A stretch of 64,000 bases of DNA from Chloroflexota bacterium (GTDB lineage: Bacteria > Chloroflexota > Chloroflexia > Chloroflexales > Herpetosiphonaceae). The position numbers and the translations under genes were made by a program. This document shows, one piece after another, positions 31,815 through 39,546 of the stretch. The notes beneath the pieces are model-generated. The model had not been told where the DNA came from. It saw only the letters and a program-made list of their open reading frames with translations, and ran no database searches. Every line of letters begins with the position of its first letter. The stretch's first letter is position 1. The stretch is from positions 124,001 through 188,000 of the forward strand of contig JAIUOC010000011.1 in assembly GCA_020161265.1 (NCBI GenBank), given 5' to 3'.

Positions 31815-33524
31815 ATGGCTATATCTGAAGGTCGCAGCATTGAGATTGATGCCCGTTGGGAAAACCTCGCCGCCCTCACCGATTACACCACCGAGATCGA
31901 AACTGAATTTGCCCTAACCAGCGAACAAGCTTTTGTGCTGGGTTTAGTGATCGAAGAAATTGTCACCAATATCATTAAATATAGCTATGCTGAGCAAGGT
32001 GGCCCGCTACAATTGCACAGCACGCTCGAAAATGGCGAGCTAGCGATTCGGATTCTTGATCGCGGCCAGCCATTCAACCCCGATGATGCGGATCCGCCCG
32101 ATCTCTTCGCCAGCATCCACGATCGTCAAGTTGGCGGTTTGGGAGTGTTTTTGGTGCGCGAAATGGCCGATTCGATCACCTACCAGCATGATGATGCCAG
32201 TGGCTGGAATACCTTGATCGTCACCAAAAAGGCTTCAACTGAAGCCAGCATTGCTCCCTTGGTCGAGTTTTTAGAGCAATTGCCATTGTTCCACGAAGTT
32301 GCTCCGACAACGATTCAAAATTTGGTGCAAAGTGCTGAGCATGTGCGGCTTGCTCCAGGCGAAACATTATTCAGTGAAGGCGATAGCGGCGACGATTGCT
32401 ATATTGTGATGGCTGGCGATGTTGATGTGATCAAAGCGCTGGCGACCGAAACAATTTTGCTGGAGCGCTGTCGGCCTGGGGCAATTTTGGGCGAAATGGC
32501 CTTGATCGATAATAGCCCTCGCGCAGCTAGCGTGCGGGCGCGAACCGCCGCAACCCTGTTACGCATCACCGAGGCCGAATTTGTAACCTTGATGCATGCC
32601 AACCCAACCACGGCTATGGCGTTGTTGCGGGGCGGCACAACTCGCCTGCGCCAATCGAATGCGCAGATGTTGGGTGGTCTCGAAAAGAAAAATCTTGAGC
32701 TAGCGAGCGCCTACGAGGAACTCAAATCGGCACAGCAAGAACTGTTGCGCCTTGAACGGATTGAGCGCGAATTGGCGATTGCCCGCGATATTCAGCGCTT
32801 CTTTTTGCCGCCCAACATTCCTCAACCTGAGGGGTGGCAAATTGTGGCCTTCAACCAAGGCGCGTTAGAGGTTGGTGGCGATTTTTACGATGTGATCAAG
32901 CTTGGCGGCAATAAAATTGGCTTGGTGGTGGCCGATGCCTGTGGTAAAGGCGTGCCAGCTGCCCTGTTTGTGGCGCTGACGCGCTCGTTGCTGCATTCTA
33001 ATGCTCAATCGTTGGCAGCGCGGCCTGAAATTGCGACCGATCCATTGGCCTTGCTAACAGCGGCAATCACCATGACCAATAACTATATTTCGCGTGAACA
33101 TGGTGCAAGCAATATGTTCACGACCCTGTTTTTTGCCGCGTTTGAGCCGCAAACTGGCGAGTTGGCTTATGTTAATGCTGGCCATAACCCACCGATTATC
33201 ATCAATCGTACCAACCGTACTTTACGCTATTTAGAAGGCACAGGCTTGCCCTTGGGGATTATGGAAGATCTGCCATACAAGGCCAAGAGCACCATCCTCG
33301 CCGCCGATGAATACTTTTTGGGCTTTACCGATGGCGCAACCGAGGCCTTTAATCTGGCAGGCGAGGTGTTTGATGATGCAGCCTTGACCAATGTGCTCAA
33401 AAATGGCGATTTCCACGATGCCCAATCATTGCTCGACAGCGTGTGGCGGGCAATCGAGAGCTTTGTTGGCGAAGCTGAACAAGCCGATGATATTACGTTG
33501 CTAACAGTTAGTCGTTTAGTCTAA
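31815..33524 (+). CDS. RsbW-type kinase domain, cNMP-binding and SpoIIE phosphatase fusion, 569 aa
   Basis: A single protein joins three partner-switching modules. Residues about 5-130 are an RsbW/SpoIIAB-like ATPase with LGLVIEEIVTNIIKYSY (N box) and GGLGVFLVREMADSITYQ (G box). Residues 145-270 form a cyclic-nucleotide-binding-type domain (EVAPTTIQNLVQSAEHVRLA, PGAILGEMALIDNSPRAASV). A coiled-coil (EKKNLELASAYEELKSAQQE) leads to a PP2C/SpoIIE phosphatase (ARDIQRFFLPPNIPQPEGW, GGDFYDVIKL, VADACGKGVPAALF, GFTDGATEAFN, QADDITLLTV) with the metal Asp residues intact. The ATG at 31815 has AAGG. It overlaps the convergent TPR gene by 17 bp. Probably controls an anti-sigma-antagonist; no sigma factor lies nearby. 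Confidence 0.88.
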   Translation: MAISEGRSIEIDARWENLAALTDYTTEIETEFALTSEQAFVLGLVIEEIVTNIIKYSYAEQGGPLQLHSTLENGELAIRILDRGQPFNPDDADPPDLFASIHDRQVGGLGVFLVREMADSITYQHDDASGWNTLIVTKKASTEASIAPLVEFLEQLPLFHEVAPTTIQNLVQSAEHVRLAPGETLFSEGDSGDDCYIVMAGDVDVIKALATETILLERCRPGAILGEMALIDNSPRAASVRARTAATLLRITEAEFVTLMHANPTTAMALLRGGTTRLRQSNAQMLGGLEKKNLELASAYEELKSAQQELLRLERIERELAIARDIQRFFLPPNIPQPEGWQIVAFNQGALEVGGDFYDVIKLGGNKIGLVVADACGKGVPAALFVALTRSLLHSNAQSLAARPEIATDPLALLTAAITMTNNYISREHGASNMFTTLFFAAFEPQTGELAYVNAGHNPPIIINRTNRTLRYLEGTGLPLGIMEDLPYKAKSTILAADEYFLGFTDGATEAFNLAGEVFDDAALTNVLKNGDFHDAQSLLDSVWRAIESFVGEAEQADDITLLTVSRLV

Positions 33525-34680
33525 TTAAACGGTGCTGTTCGCGGTAATAATCAAGCTGTTGCTCACGATTTGGCTCTGGCGTGAGTTGCGCCAGCGTTGC
33601 CAGCAACGTCTTAGTGGCAGACACGATCGATTGGCTTGTCCAAGGCAAACTGGGTTTTTGAATTGGCAGGCCAATCAGATCGGGAATATCATCGAGCAAA
33701 TCGGGGCTGGTGCGCATGCTCAGGGCAAAAATACAATGCAGCCCATCCAACTGTTCGGCGATGGCTTCGAGCATCGCGCTTTGCTCAAACTCAGCCATCA
33801 CCACCAAGGTTATTTTTTCGGGGTCGCCAATTTTTTGGATGTAAGGGCGTTGTAATAGCTGGGCAATCGCTTGGGCTAGGGGCTTGCTCTGGCTATCGAA
33901 GGCTAAAACTTGGTCGCAGCGCCAAACATGGGCTTCGGCCAAGGCGGCGGCCCGTTGCAAGGTTGTGGCAATTGCCTCAAACGACCAAGCAAACTCAGCG
34001 TGAGGCTTGAGATTTAGGCCATCGTCAAGGTTGCTGCCAAGGCAAATCAGGCCATGGGTCGCATACCACGCATCTTTTTCGTTGCTAACGAGGCTAAATT
34101 CTTGGTAGCGGCGGGCGATACTGCCCAAATCTTGCAATTGCTCAATTTGCTCATCATCATCGACCAACAGAATGGCGCGACCAAAACTCGCTAAAGCAGC
34201 ATCATACAATTGCAATTTAATTTGGCAACGCCCGATTAATTCGTGAAATTCCCATTCATCGTTATAAATTGGCCGCACATCGAGCAATTGATCGAGCGCT
34301 TGTTGATATAAGCCCTCAGCAAAATCGATATAGGCCAGTTCATAGGTTACAAAGGTATCTAAAGGAAAAAGCTCGACACATAAACGCAAAATCTGGCGAG
34401 CCTCGTGATAATGCTTTAACTCGATTAAAACGGTGGCATAATTGGTTAATGCCTCGTAATCTGGCTCGATTGCCACGACCGCATGCCAAGCATCAGCCGC
34501 TTTGGCCAATAGCCCGTTGCGCAAATAATATTTAGCCAAGGCCACATGAGCAGCCCGAAGCTGCGGATTTTCTTGTAATGCCTGCCGATACTCTTCTACA
34601 GCCTCAGCAATTCGCCCAGCATGTTCAAGTGATAATCCACGTCGATAATGTAATTCTGCTTGTCGGAATTTATCAGCCAT
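33508..34680 (-). CDS. TPR-repeat protein, 390 aa
   Basis: Cytoplasmic protein with N-terminal tetratricopeptide repeats (about residues 1-175): AELHYRRGLSLEHAGRIAEA, PQLRAAHVALAKYYLRNGLL, PDYEALTNYATVLIELKHYH and more. The C-terminal 200 residues have an alpha/beta look (ITLVVMAEFEQSAMLEAIAE, LHCIFALSMRTSPDLLDDIP) that is not recognised. No ribosome site stronger than an A-rich stretch precedes ATG 34680. The stop lies inside the last codons of the convergent phosphatase fusion. TPR domains bind protein partners; which ones is unknown. Confidence 0.75.
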   Translation of the reverse strand: MADKFRQAELHYRRGLSLEHAGRIAEAVEEYRQALQENPQLRAAHVALAKYYLRNGLLAKAADAWHAVVAIEPDYEALTNYATVLIELKHYHEARQILRLCVELFPLDTFVTYELAYIDFAEGLYQQALDQLLDVRPIYNDEWEFHELIGRCQIKLQLYDAALASFGRAILLVDDDEQIEQLQDLGSIARRYQEFSLVSNEKDAWYATHGLICLGSNLDDGLNLKPHAEFAWSFEAIATTLQRAAALAEAHVWRCDQVLAFDSQSKPLAQAIAQLLQRPYIQKIGDPEKITLVVMAEFEQSAMLEAIAEQLDGLHCIFALSMRTSPDLLDDIPDLIGLPIQKPSLPWTSQSIVSATKTLLATLAQLTPEPNREQQLDYYREQHRLIRLND

Positions 34681-34689
34681 AATTTTTTA

Positions 34690-34830
34690 ATTATGAAGGA
34701 TGAGGGATGAAGGATGAAATTCCTTAATCAATAGCATACACCCTCATCCTTCGTTCCTCATCCTTTATTAAAGTCATTTCACTCGATGTTAAACTCAATC
34801 AACTCTTCATCCTTCATCCCTCATCCCTCA
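34690..34830. repeat. Heptamer repeats CATCCYT in the gap
   Basis: Repeated 7-mers of the form CATCCCT/CATCCTT on the plus strand, for instance CATCCTTCATCCCTCATCCC near 34806, with inverse-strand copies (GGATGAGGGATGAAGGATGA) near 34696. Fits the 7-bp-period intergenic repeats of this window. No gene. Confidence 0.7.
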
Positions 34831-34835
34831 TCCCT

Positions 34836-35903
34836 TTACAACAGCCCCACGTCAGAGTTATCGCCGAGCATCAAGCGGTAGGCTTTGGGTTTCATCGGCG
34901 AGGTATGCAATTTGACATTGCGGCCAATCAAGCTATCTTCGATCCGATTGGGCAGGCGAATAATTTCGCTATTTTCCAAGACAATCGAGTGCTCAATTTC
35001 GCTTTCCTCAATCGTACAATGATGATAGATCGAGGTAAACGGTCCAACGTATGAGTTAACGATCCGCGTATCTTCGCCGATGATCGCTGGCCCGCGAATC
35101 ACGCTGTTGATCACTTGAGCGCCTTTTTCGATCGTTACTTTGCCAACCAATTGCGAATCGCGATCAACGAAACCTGAGACATGGGGCGTGATTTCTTCGA
35201 GCACCAAACGATTGGCATCGAGCATATCGGCGCGTTTGCCGGTATCGATCCACCAGCCTTGGTGAATATGGGCATGAACATGGTAATCGTGCTCGATCAG
35301 CCATTGGATGGCATCGGTAATTTCCAACTCGCCCCGCCAAGAAGGCTTGATCGCCTCAACTGCTTCCCAAATATGCTGATCGAACATATAAATGCCGACC
35401 AAGGCCAAATCTGAGCGCGGTTGGCGCGGTTTTTCAGTCAGACGTTCGATCGAGCCATCGTGACGCAACTCAGCGACACCATATTGCTGTGGGTTGGCAA
35501 CTTGCTTGAGCACAATTTGGGCGTTGTAATCGGATGTGGCAAAGCCCGACACCAACGAACTAACTCCGCCCTCGATGCAGTTATCACCCAAAAAGAGCGC
35601 AAATTTATCGTCGCCAATAAACGGACGACTAATTTTGACCGCGTGAGCCAAGCCGAGCGGCGCTTCTTGGGGAATATATTCGATTTTTACGCCCCAGCGT
35701 GAGCCATTGCCCACGGCGTTGCGCACTTCGGCCCCAGTATCGCCGATCACAATCCCAATTTCATCAATATTGGCATCGCGCAGGGCTTCGATTACCCGAA
35801 AAAGCACTGGCTTGTTGGCGACAGGCACTAATTGCTTGGCGCTGGTATAGGTGATTGGGCGCAGGCGGGTGCCTTTACCACCACTCAGAACTAAACCTTT
35901 CAT
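34836..35903 (-). CDS. rmlA: Glucose-1-phosphate thymidylyltransferase, long form
   Basis: Makes dTDP-glucose from glucose-1-phosphate and dTTP, the first step to dTDP-rhamnose and other deoxysugars. Residues 1-240 are the nucleotidyltransferase domain: KGLVLSGGKGTRLRPITYTS (nucleotide and Mg binding), GDNCIEGGVSSLV, QQYGVAELRHDG, LEITDAIQWL and WIDTGKRADML. Residues about 245-355 form a left-handed beta-helix (GKVTIEKGAQVINSVIRGPA, IVNSYVGPFTSIYHHC). This 355-aa size fits the long RmlA/StrD type rather than the ~290-aa RmlA. ATG 35903 has AAGGAG, though 12 nt away. It is last in the ftsY operon; rmlB, C and D are absent from the window. Confidence 0.9.
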   Translation of the reverse strand: MKGLVLSGGKGTRLRPITYTSAKQLVPVANKPVLFRVIEALRDANIDEIGIVIGDTGAEVRNAVGNGSRWGVKIEYIPQEAPLGLAHAVKISRPFIGDDKFALFLGDNCIEGGVSSLVSGFATSDYNAQIVLKQVANPQQYGVAELRHDGSIERLTEKPRQPRSDLALVGIYMFDQHIWEAVEAIKPSWRGELEITDAIQWLIEHDYHVHAHIHQGWWIDTGKRADMLDANRLVLEEITPHVSGFVDRDSQLVGKVTIEKGAQVINSVIRGPAIIGEDTRIVNSYVGPFTSIYHHCTIEESEIEHSIVLENSEIIRLPNRIEDSLIGRNVKLHTSPMKPKAYRLMLGDNSDVGLL

Positions 35904-35926
35904 GAGCTGTGTCGTCTCCTTGGGCG

Positions 35927-36331
35927 CTAGGCAGTTGGCGTTGGCATGGCAGTTGCGCTTAATCGCCATGCTACCAGCAATGCGCCAATACTTTGCAAGA
36001 TAATCGCTAAAATTAAATAACTGGCATGACCATTGGCCACAGCAGCCTCTTGGCCAACAAAAACCCGCTCTAAACGGGCCGCTGCAAACAAACTGAGCAC
36101 GTAGGTCAAGCCCAGCCAACCAGCAAATGGCCGATACAAGCGCCATTGGCCCAGCAAGCTGCCAATGAAGCTGCCCAATGGGACGGCAACAACCGCCCAA
36201 ACATAGGGCTTGAGTTGCTCAGGGCTCGGTGCAATTGCCCGTGATTGGTAGGCCATAAACGCCCCAATCGCCCCGATCAATGCACCCAAACCAACCAACC
36301 CAATCAATCGAATCCGCGAGTTTGCAATCAT
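35927..36331 (-). CDS. Small membrane protein, 134 aa, four helices
   Basis: Not recognised. Four predicted membrane helices: IRLIGLVGLGALIGAIGAFM, YVWAVVAVPLGSFIGSLLGQ, WLGLTYVLSLFAAARL and SYLILAIILQSIGALLVAWR. No charged pore or catalytic motif. The ATG overlaps the stop of the upstream lipoprotein gene (ATGA type overlap at 36328-36331), indicating translational coupling, and rmlA starts 23 bp after its stop. Confidence 0.7.
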   Translation of the reverse strand: MIANSRIRLIGLVGLGALIGAIGAFMAYQSRAIAPSPEQLKPYVWAVVAVPLGSFIGSLLGQWRLYRPFAGWLGLTYVLSLFAAARLERVFVGQEAAVANGHASYLILAIILQSIGALLVAWRLSATAMPTPTA

Positions 36332-36855
36332 GGTGTGGCGGTAACCTCCGCTGTTGGCTCAACGGTTGGGGTAGTGCTCGGCGTGAGCGTCCAAGTTGGC
36401 GATGGCGATGGTGTAGGGGTTGGGGTAGGCGGCGGCTGATAGCTGATGCGATAAATTCCATTGCGAGCGTTGGTTGAACGCACGCGGTATTGTAAATCGC
36501 CAACATCATTGCTCATCACGATGCCGCGTTGACTGCTACCCTCGGCTGAAGCCACCAGCGTAAACGCCACGGTGGCTTGTTCGCCGCTCAACACCTCGAT
36601 CACCAACTCGCCGCTGGCAACTTGGGCATTAAAGGTAACATCGAGCACCATCGGCAACGTGCCAATATCCAGCGCTTGCAACACGGCCTCGCCGTTGGTA
36701 TCGCTGCTGACAAACTCAACATTCTGCGAACCAAGTTCGGCAGTAATGGTGGCTTGCTCGTTGCGCCCAGCCATCAGCAAACAGCCTGTTAGCAATGGCG
36801 CTAACAGGCCGATCAGCAACAATTGACGTAATTGTGTCAACGACCAATTAGGCAT
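36328..36855 (-). CDS. Lipoprotein with Thr/Pro-rich tail, 175 aa
   Basis: Exported lipoprotein of unknown role. The signal peptide LRQLLLIGLLAPLLTGCLLM contains a lipobox ending in Cys 23. A beta-rich middle (residues 35-130) is followed by a 40-residue tail of PTPTPTPSPSPTW type repeats, probably an extended wall-spanning stalk. The ATG at 36855 is inside the last codons of the zinc-ribbon gene (overlap of 8 bp); an open frame further upstream covers that gene and is rejected. Coupled to the membrane protein downstream. Confidence 0.75.
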   Translation of the reverse strand: MPNWSLTQLRQLLLIGLLAPLLTGCLLMAGRNEQATITAELGSQNVEFVSSDTNGEAVLQALDIGTLPMVLDVTFNAQVASGELVIEVLSGEQATVAFTLVASAEGSSQRGIVMSNDVGDLQYRVRSTNARNGIYRISYQPPPTPTPTPSPSPTWTLTPSTTPTVEPTAEVTATP

Positions 36856-37039
36856 ATGATTCTGGTTTGCTATCAGGATTGAGGGTTTCGGCTTCGGAAA
36901 CCACCACAACCTTATCGGGATCACGGCTGACGATCTTGAGTACATTATCGCAGTTGACGCAGCCAACTTGCGCCCCAACCCGCATCACTGGGCTGAGCTT
37001 GAGGGCTTTTTTACATGCTGGGCAAAGCAATTTTGCCAT
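36848..37039 (-). CDS. LysW-like zinc-ribbon small protein, 63 aa
   Basis: Has two Cys pairs: LLCPACKKALKLSPVMRVGA, then VGCVNCDNVLKIVSRDPDKV. The spacing and the strand order resemble the zinc ribbon of LysW, the amino-group carrier of lysine/arginine synthesis, but the C-terminal E-D-W-G-E attachment motif is missing, ending instead in PDSKPESYA. It is therefore probably a structural zinc ribbon. ATG 37039 follows GAGGA and lies 1 bp beyond the ftsY stop, overlapping the next gene by 8 bp. Tight coupling to ftsY suggests coordinated expression; a functional link is open. Confidence 0.7.
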   Translation of the reverse strand: MAKLLCPACKKALKLSPVMRVGAQVGCVNCDNVLKIVSRDPDKVVVVSEAETLNPDSKPESYA

Positions 37040-37040
37040 G

Positions 37041-38006
37041 TTATTCCTCCTCGAAGAGCGCATTAACGAAGGATTCACCATCGAACAAGGCTAAATCGTT
37101 GATCGTTTCGCCAGTGCCGATATACTTAATCGGGCGCTCGATTTCTTGGACAATCGCGAAGGCAATGCCACCTTTGGCTGTGCCATCAAGTTTGGTCAAG
37201 GCCAAGTGGGTCACTTGGGCGGCTTGGGTAAAGGCTCGTGCTTGAATCAAGCCATTTTGGCCAGTTGTTGCATCGAGCACCAACAACACCTCATGCGGCG
37301 CATATTGCCAGCGCTTCTTGACCACATTGGAGATTTTTTCAAGCTCCTTCATCAAGTTGTGCTTGCTTTGCAAGCGCCCAGCCGTGTCGATAATCAGCAC
37401 ATCGGCTTGTTGATTGTAGGTTGCCTGGGTTGCGTCGTAGGCCACCGCGCCAGGATCGGAGCCTGGTTGTTGGCTAATCATCGGCACGCCAACCCGATCA
37501 GCCCAGTGTTGTAATTGATCGATCGCCGCAGCCCGAAAGGTATCGGCGGCAGCAAGGATCACATTTTTGCCCATGGCTTTGTAGCGATTGGCCAATTTGG
37601 CAATCAACGTGGTTTTGCCAACCCCGTTGACCCCTACCACCAAAATCACATACGGCTTGGTTGAGCGTTCAGAGTATTGCGGCGTATCCACGTCGAGGCG
37701 GTTGACTAGCTCGCTTTTGAGCAACGAACGGGCTTCACTGGCAAACTTAAAGCCCTTCTTCTCGCACTTTTCGCGCACGCGCTCGACAATTTTTAGGGCA
37801 TTTTCGGCCCCAACATCGCCAGCGATCAACAATTCCTCTAGCTCATCCCAAAGCTCATTGGTGATCGGATCTTCGCTACGAAAAATGGCCGTAATTCGGC
37901 CAAAAAAGCCACTACGGGTTTTTTGAACACTTTGTTCAATCTTTTTTTCTTCTTGTTTAATTTCTTGTTCGGAGCGTTCTTCACCACCGAAGAGTCGTCG
38001 AAACAT
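37041..38006 (-). CDS. ftsY: Signal recognition particle receptor FtsY
   Basis: SRP-receptor GTPase that docks ribosome-nascent chain complexes to the translocon. The 321-aa protein has a short acidic/basic N-terminal region ([20 protein letters not shown]), an N domain ([20 protein letters not shown]), and a complete NG domain: G1 [29 protein letters not shown]3 [12 protein letters not shown]4 [10 protein letters not shown], and the closing [23 protein letters not shown] 38006 follows AGGG at 8 nt; a GTG three codons upstream is possible. It heads a compact operon (zinc ribbon, lipoprotein, membrane protein, rmlA), which is not a usual arrangement for ftsY. Confidence 0.96.
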   Translation of the reverse strand: MFRRLFGGEERSEQEIKQEEKKIEQSVQKTRSGFFGRITAIFRSEDPITNELWDELEELLIAGDVGAENALKIVERVREKCEKKGFKFASEARSLLKSELVNRLDVDTPQYSERSTKPYVILVVGVNGVGKTTLIAKLANRYKAMGKNVILAAADTFRAAAIDQLQHWADRVGVPMISQQPGSDPGAVAYDATQATYNQQADVLIIDTAGRLQSKHNLMKELEKISNVVKKRWQYAPHEVLLVLDATTGQNGLIQARAFTQAAQVTHLALTKLDGTAKGGIAFAIVQEIERPIKYIGTGETINDLALFDGESFVNALFEEE

Positions 38007-38097
38007 ATAAAGCACCCTAACTTGTCATGAATTCGAGGCTGCACAATGCCCAATGCACTGCCGCCAATCCTCTGGCAATAATACCATTTAAATGATA

Positions 38098-38119
38098 CTA
38101 GGGCTAACCCCAGCCCTAG
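38098..38119 (-). terminator. Hairpin downstream of the glycosyltransferase operon
   Basis: CTAGGGCT (38098-38105) and AGCCCTAG (38112-38119) form an 8-bp perfect stem with a 6-nt loop, 42 bp past the stop of the GT39-like gene. No T tract follows, so termination is only likely. Confidence 0.5.
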
Positions 38120-38160
38120 CACTGATTAAAATCAACAGTTTTGATCGATGACGACCCGTT

Positions 38161-39546
38161 CTATTGTAACGAGGCAGCTTGCTGCTCGATGCTCTGGACA
38201 TAGCGGGTTAGTAGGGCTTGGCGCTGCTGAGCACGCATATCACGCCAACGATACCAACAATAGCCTGCAAACAAAAAGAAAATTGGCCAGAGTTGCACTC
38301 GATGGCGATAGGCCGTACCAAAATTGCCATATTGTGGAGCTGCCGCCGCGCTACCAGCCAGCAAATAGAGCCAGAGCAACATGGTTTCACGCCAACGGCT
38401 GCGCCACGCCAACAGCATGCCCAGCATCGCCAAAACCCACAACGGATACCACAACAGCGCCGCTTCAGGAATTGTCAGCAATTGGGCGGTGCTTTTGGTG
38501 GCTTCCCATGGCCATGGTCGCAACCAGAAATTAATCAAGGCAATCGGCAAATAGCGGGCAAAACCCAGCGGTGTGGTCGTATCAATCGTATTTTCAATTG
38601 TGCCGGTACCCGTTGAGTTGGCTTCGCGTTTTTCGCTAATTGCGCTGAGCGAAAGCCGCTCTTGCAGATAATCGCTGCCCAAAAAGCCATAACCGCTGCT
38701 CGAAAGCACCAAACCTAAAGCCACAATCGTGATCGCACTCAAGCTCAAGCGGGTTAGCCAATGGCGGGTTTGCTGAAAGCCAATTGTCAGGGCAATCATC
38801 AAGGCAATGCCAATTGAGGTTTCGCGTCGCACGCTCATCAACGCCCCAATCAGCAGCACCAACAATGGAATTTGCCATAACGACGAGCGTAAACCTTGAC
38901 TGGCTACATACAAAATCCAGACTGAGAGCAGCACCACCGCGCTATCTTTGAGATTTTGCGAAGTCCACAAAATCAGCGATGGCATAATTAACATCCACAG
39001 CGCAGCAAACCGCCCAACCCGTTGATCGAAAAAATGATTGCCTAATTTGGCTGTGTACACCGCCGCCATGCCAGCAAACAAACCATTGGCCAATTTCACA
39101 AGCAAGGTATTCGGCCCAAACAACCAGAAAATCACTGCCGAAAAATAAACATAGCCCGGCGCACCAACCGGAGTTGAGACCACCGCCTCGTAACTAGCAA
39201 AATAATTGGAGTTCCATGCTTGGGCAATCGTCATGGCATGTGGGCCATAGGCTGCACCATCACTGAGGTTTTCGAAGGTTGGCCAGAGAAATTCGAGGGC
39301 AAAGCTGGCCCCCCAACGCAGGCCCATGGCGGCAAAACAGAGCAGCAACATCCCCCGTAACTCATCGGGCTTGCTAATCAGCCAAACCCAAGCATAGCCA
39401 ATTGTGGTTAGACCAAGGCAAAATGCCACGCCTGCTAAATAGCGCAGCGGCATCAAGCCCGCCAGCCCGCCTAAACCAAGGCAAACCAAGCCTACCAACA
39501 GTGAACTGAGCCAACGATGATTCTTAATCCACATAATTGTACGCAT
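38161..39546 (-). CDS. GT39-like polytopic membrane glycosyltransferase, 461 aa
   Basis: About 11 predicted membrane helices (e.g. LVGLVCLGLGGLAGLMPLRY, YFSAVIFWLFGPNTLLVKL). After the first helices, an extracytoplasmic loop with GAAYGPHAMTIAQAW precedes the next helix, as in the GT-C class (dolichyl-phosphate mannosyltransferase/ArnT type), although the catalytic acid pair is less clear than usual. It is the last gene of the operon, overlapping the asnB-like stop by 23 bp. The RBS GAGG precedes ATG 39546. Likely moves a sugar from a lipid carrier during polysaccharide assembly; an O-antigen-polymerase role is the alternative. Confidence 0.7.
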   Translation of the reverse strand: MRTIMWIKNHRWLSSLLVGLVCLGLGGLAGLMPLRYLAGVAFCLGLTTIGYAWVWLISKPDELRGMLLLCFAAMGLRWGASFALEFLWPTFENLSDGAAYGPHAMTIAQAWNSNYFASYEAVVSTPVGAPGYVYFSAVIFWLFGPNTLLVKLANGLFAGMAAVYTAKLGNHFFDQRVGRFAALWMLIMPSLILWTSQNLKDSAVVLLSVWILYVASQGLRSSLWQIPLLVLLIGALMSVRRETSIGIALMIALTIGFQQTRHWLTRLSLSAITIVALGLVLSSSGYGFLGSDYLQERLSLSAISEKREANSTGTGTIENTIDTTTPLGFARYLPIALINFWLRPWPWEATKSTAQLLTIPEAALLWYPLWVLAMLGMLLAWRSRWRETMLLWLYLLAGSAAAAPQYGNFGTAYRHRVQLWPIFFLFAGYCWYRWRDMRAQQRQALLTRYVQSIEQQAASLQ

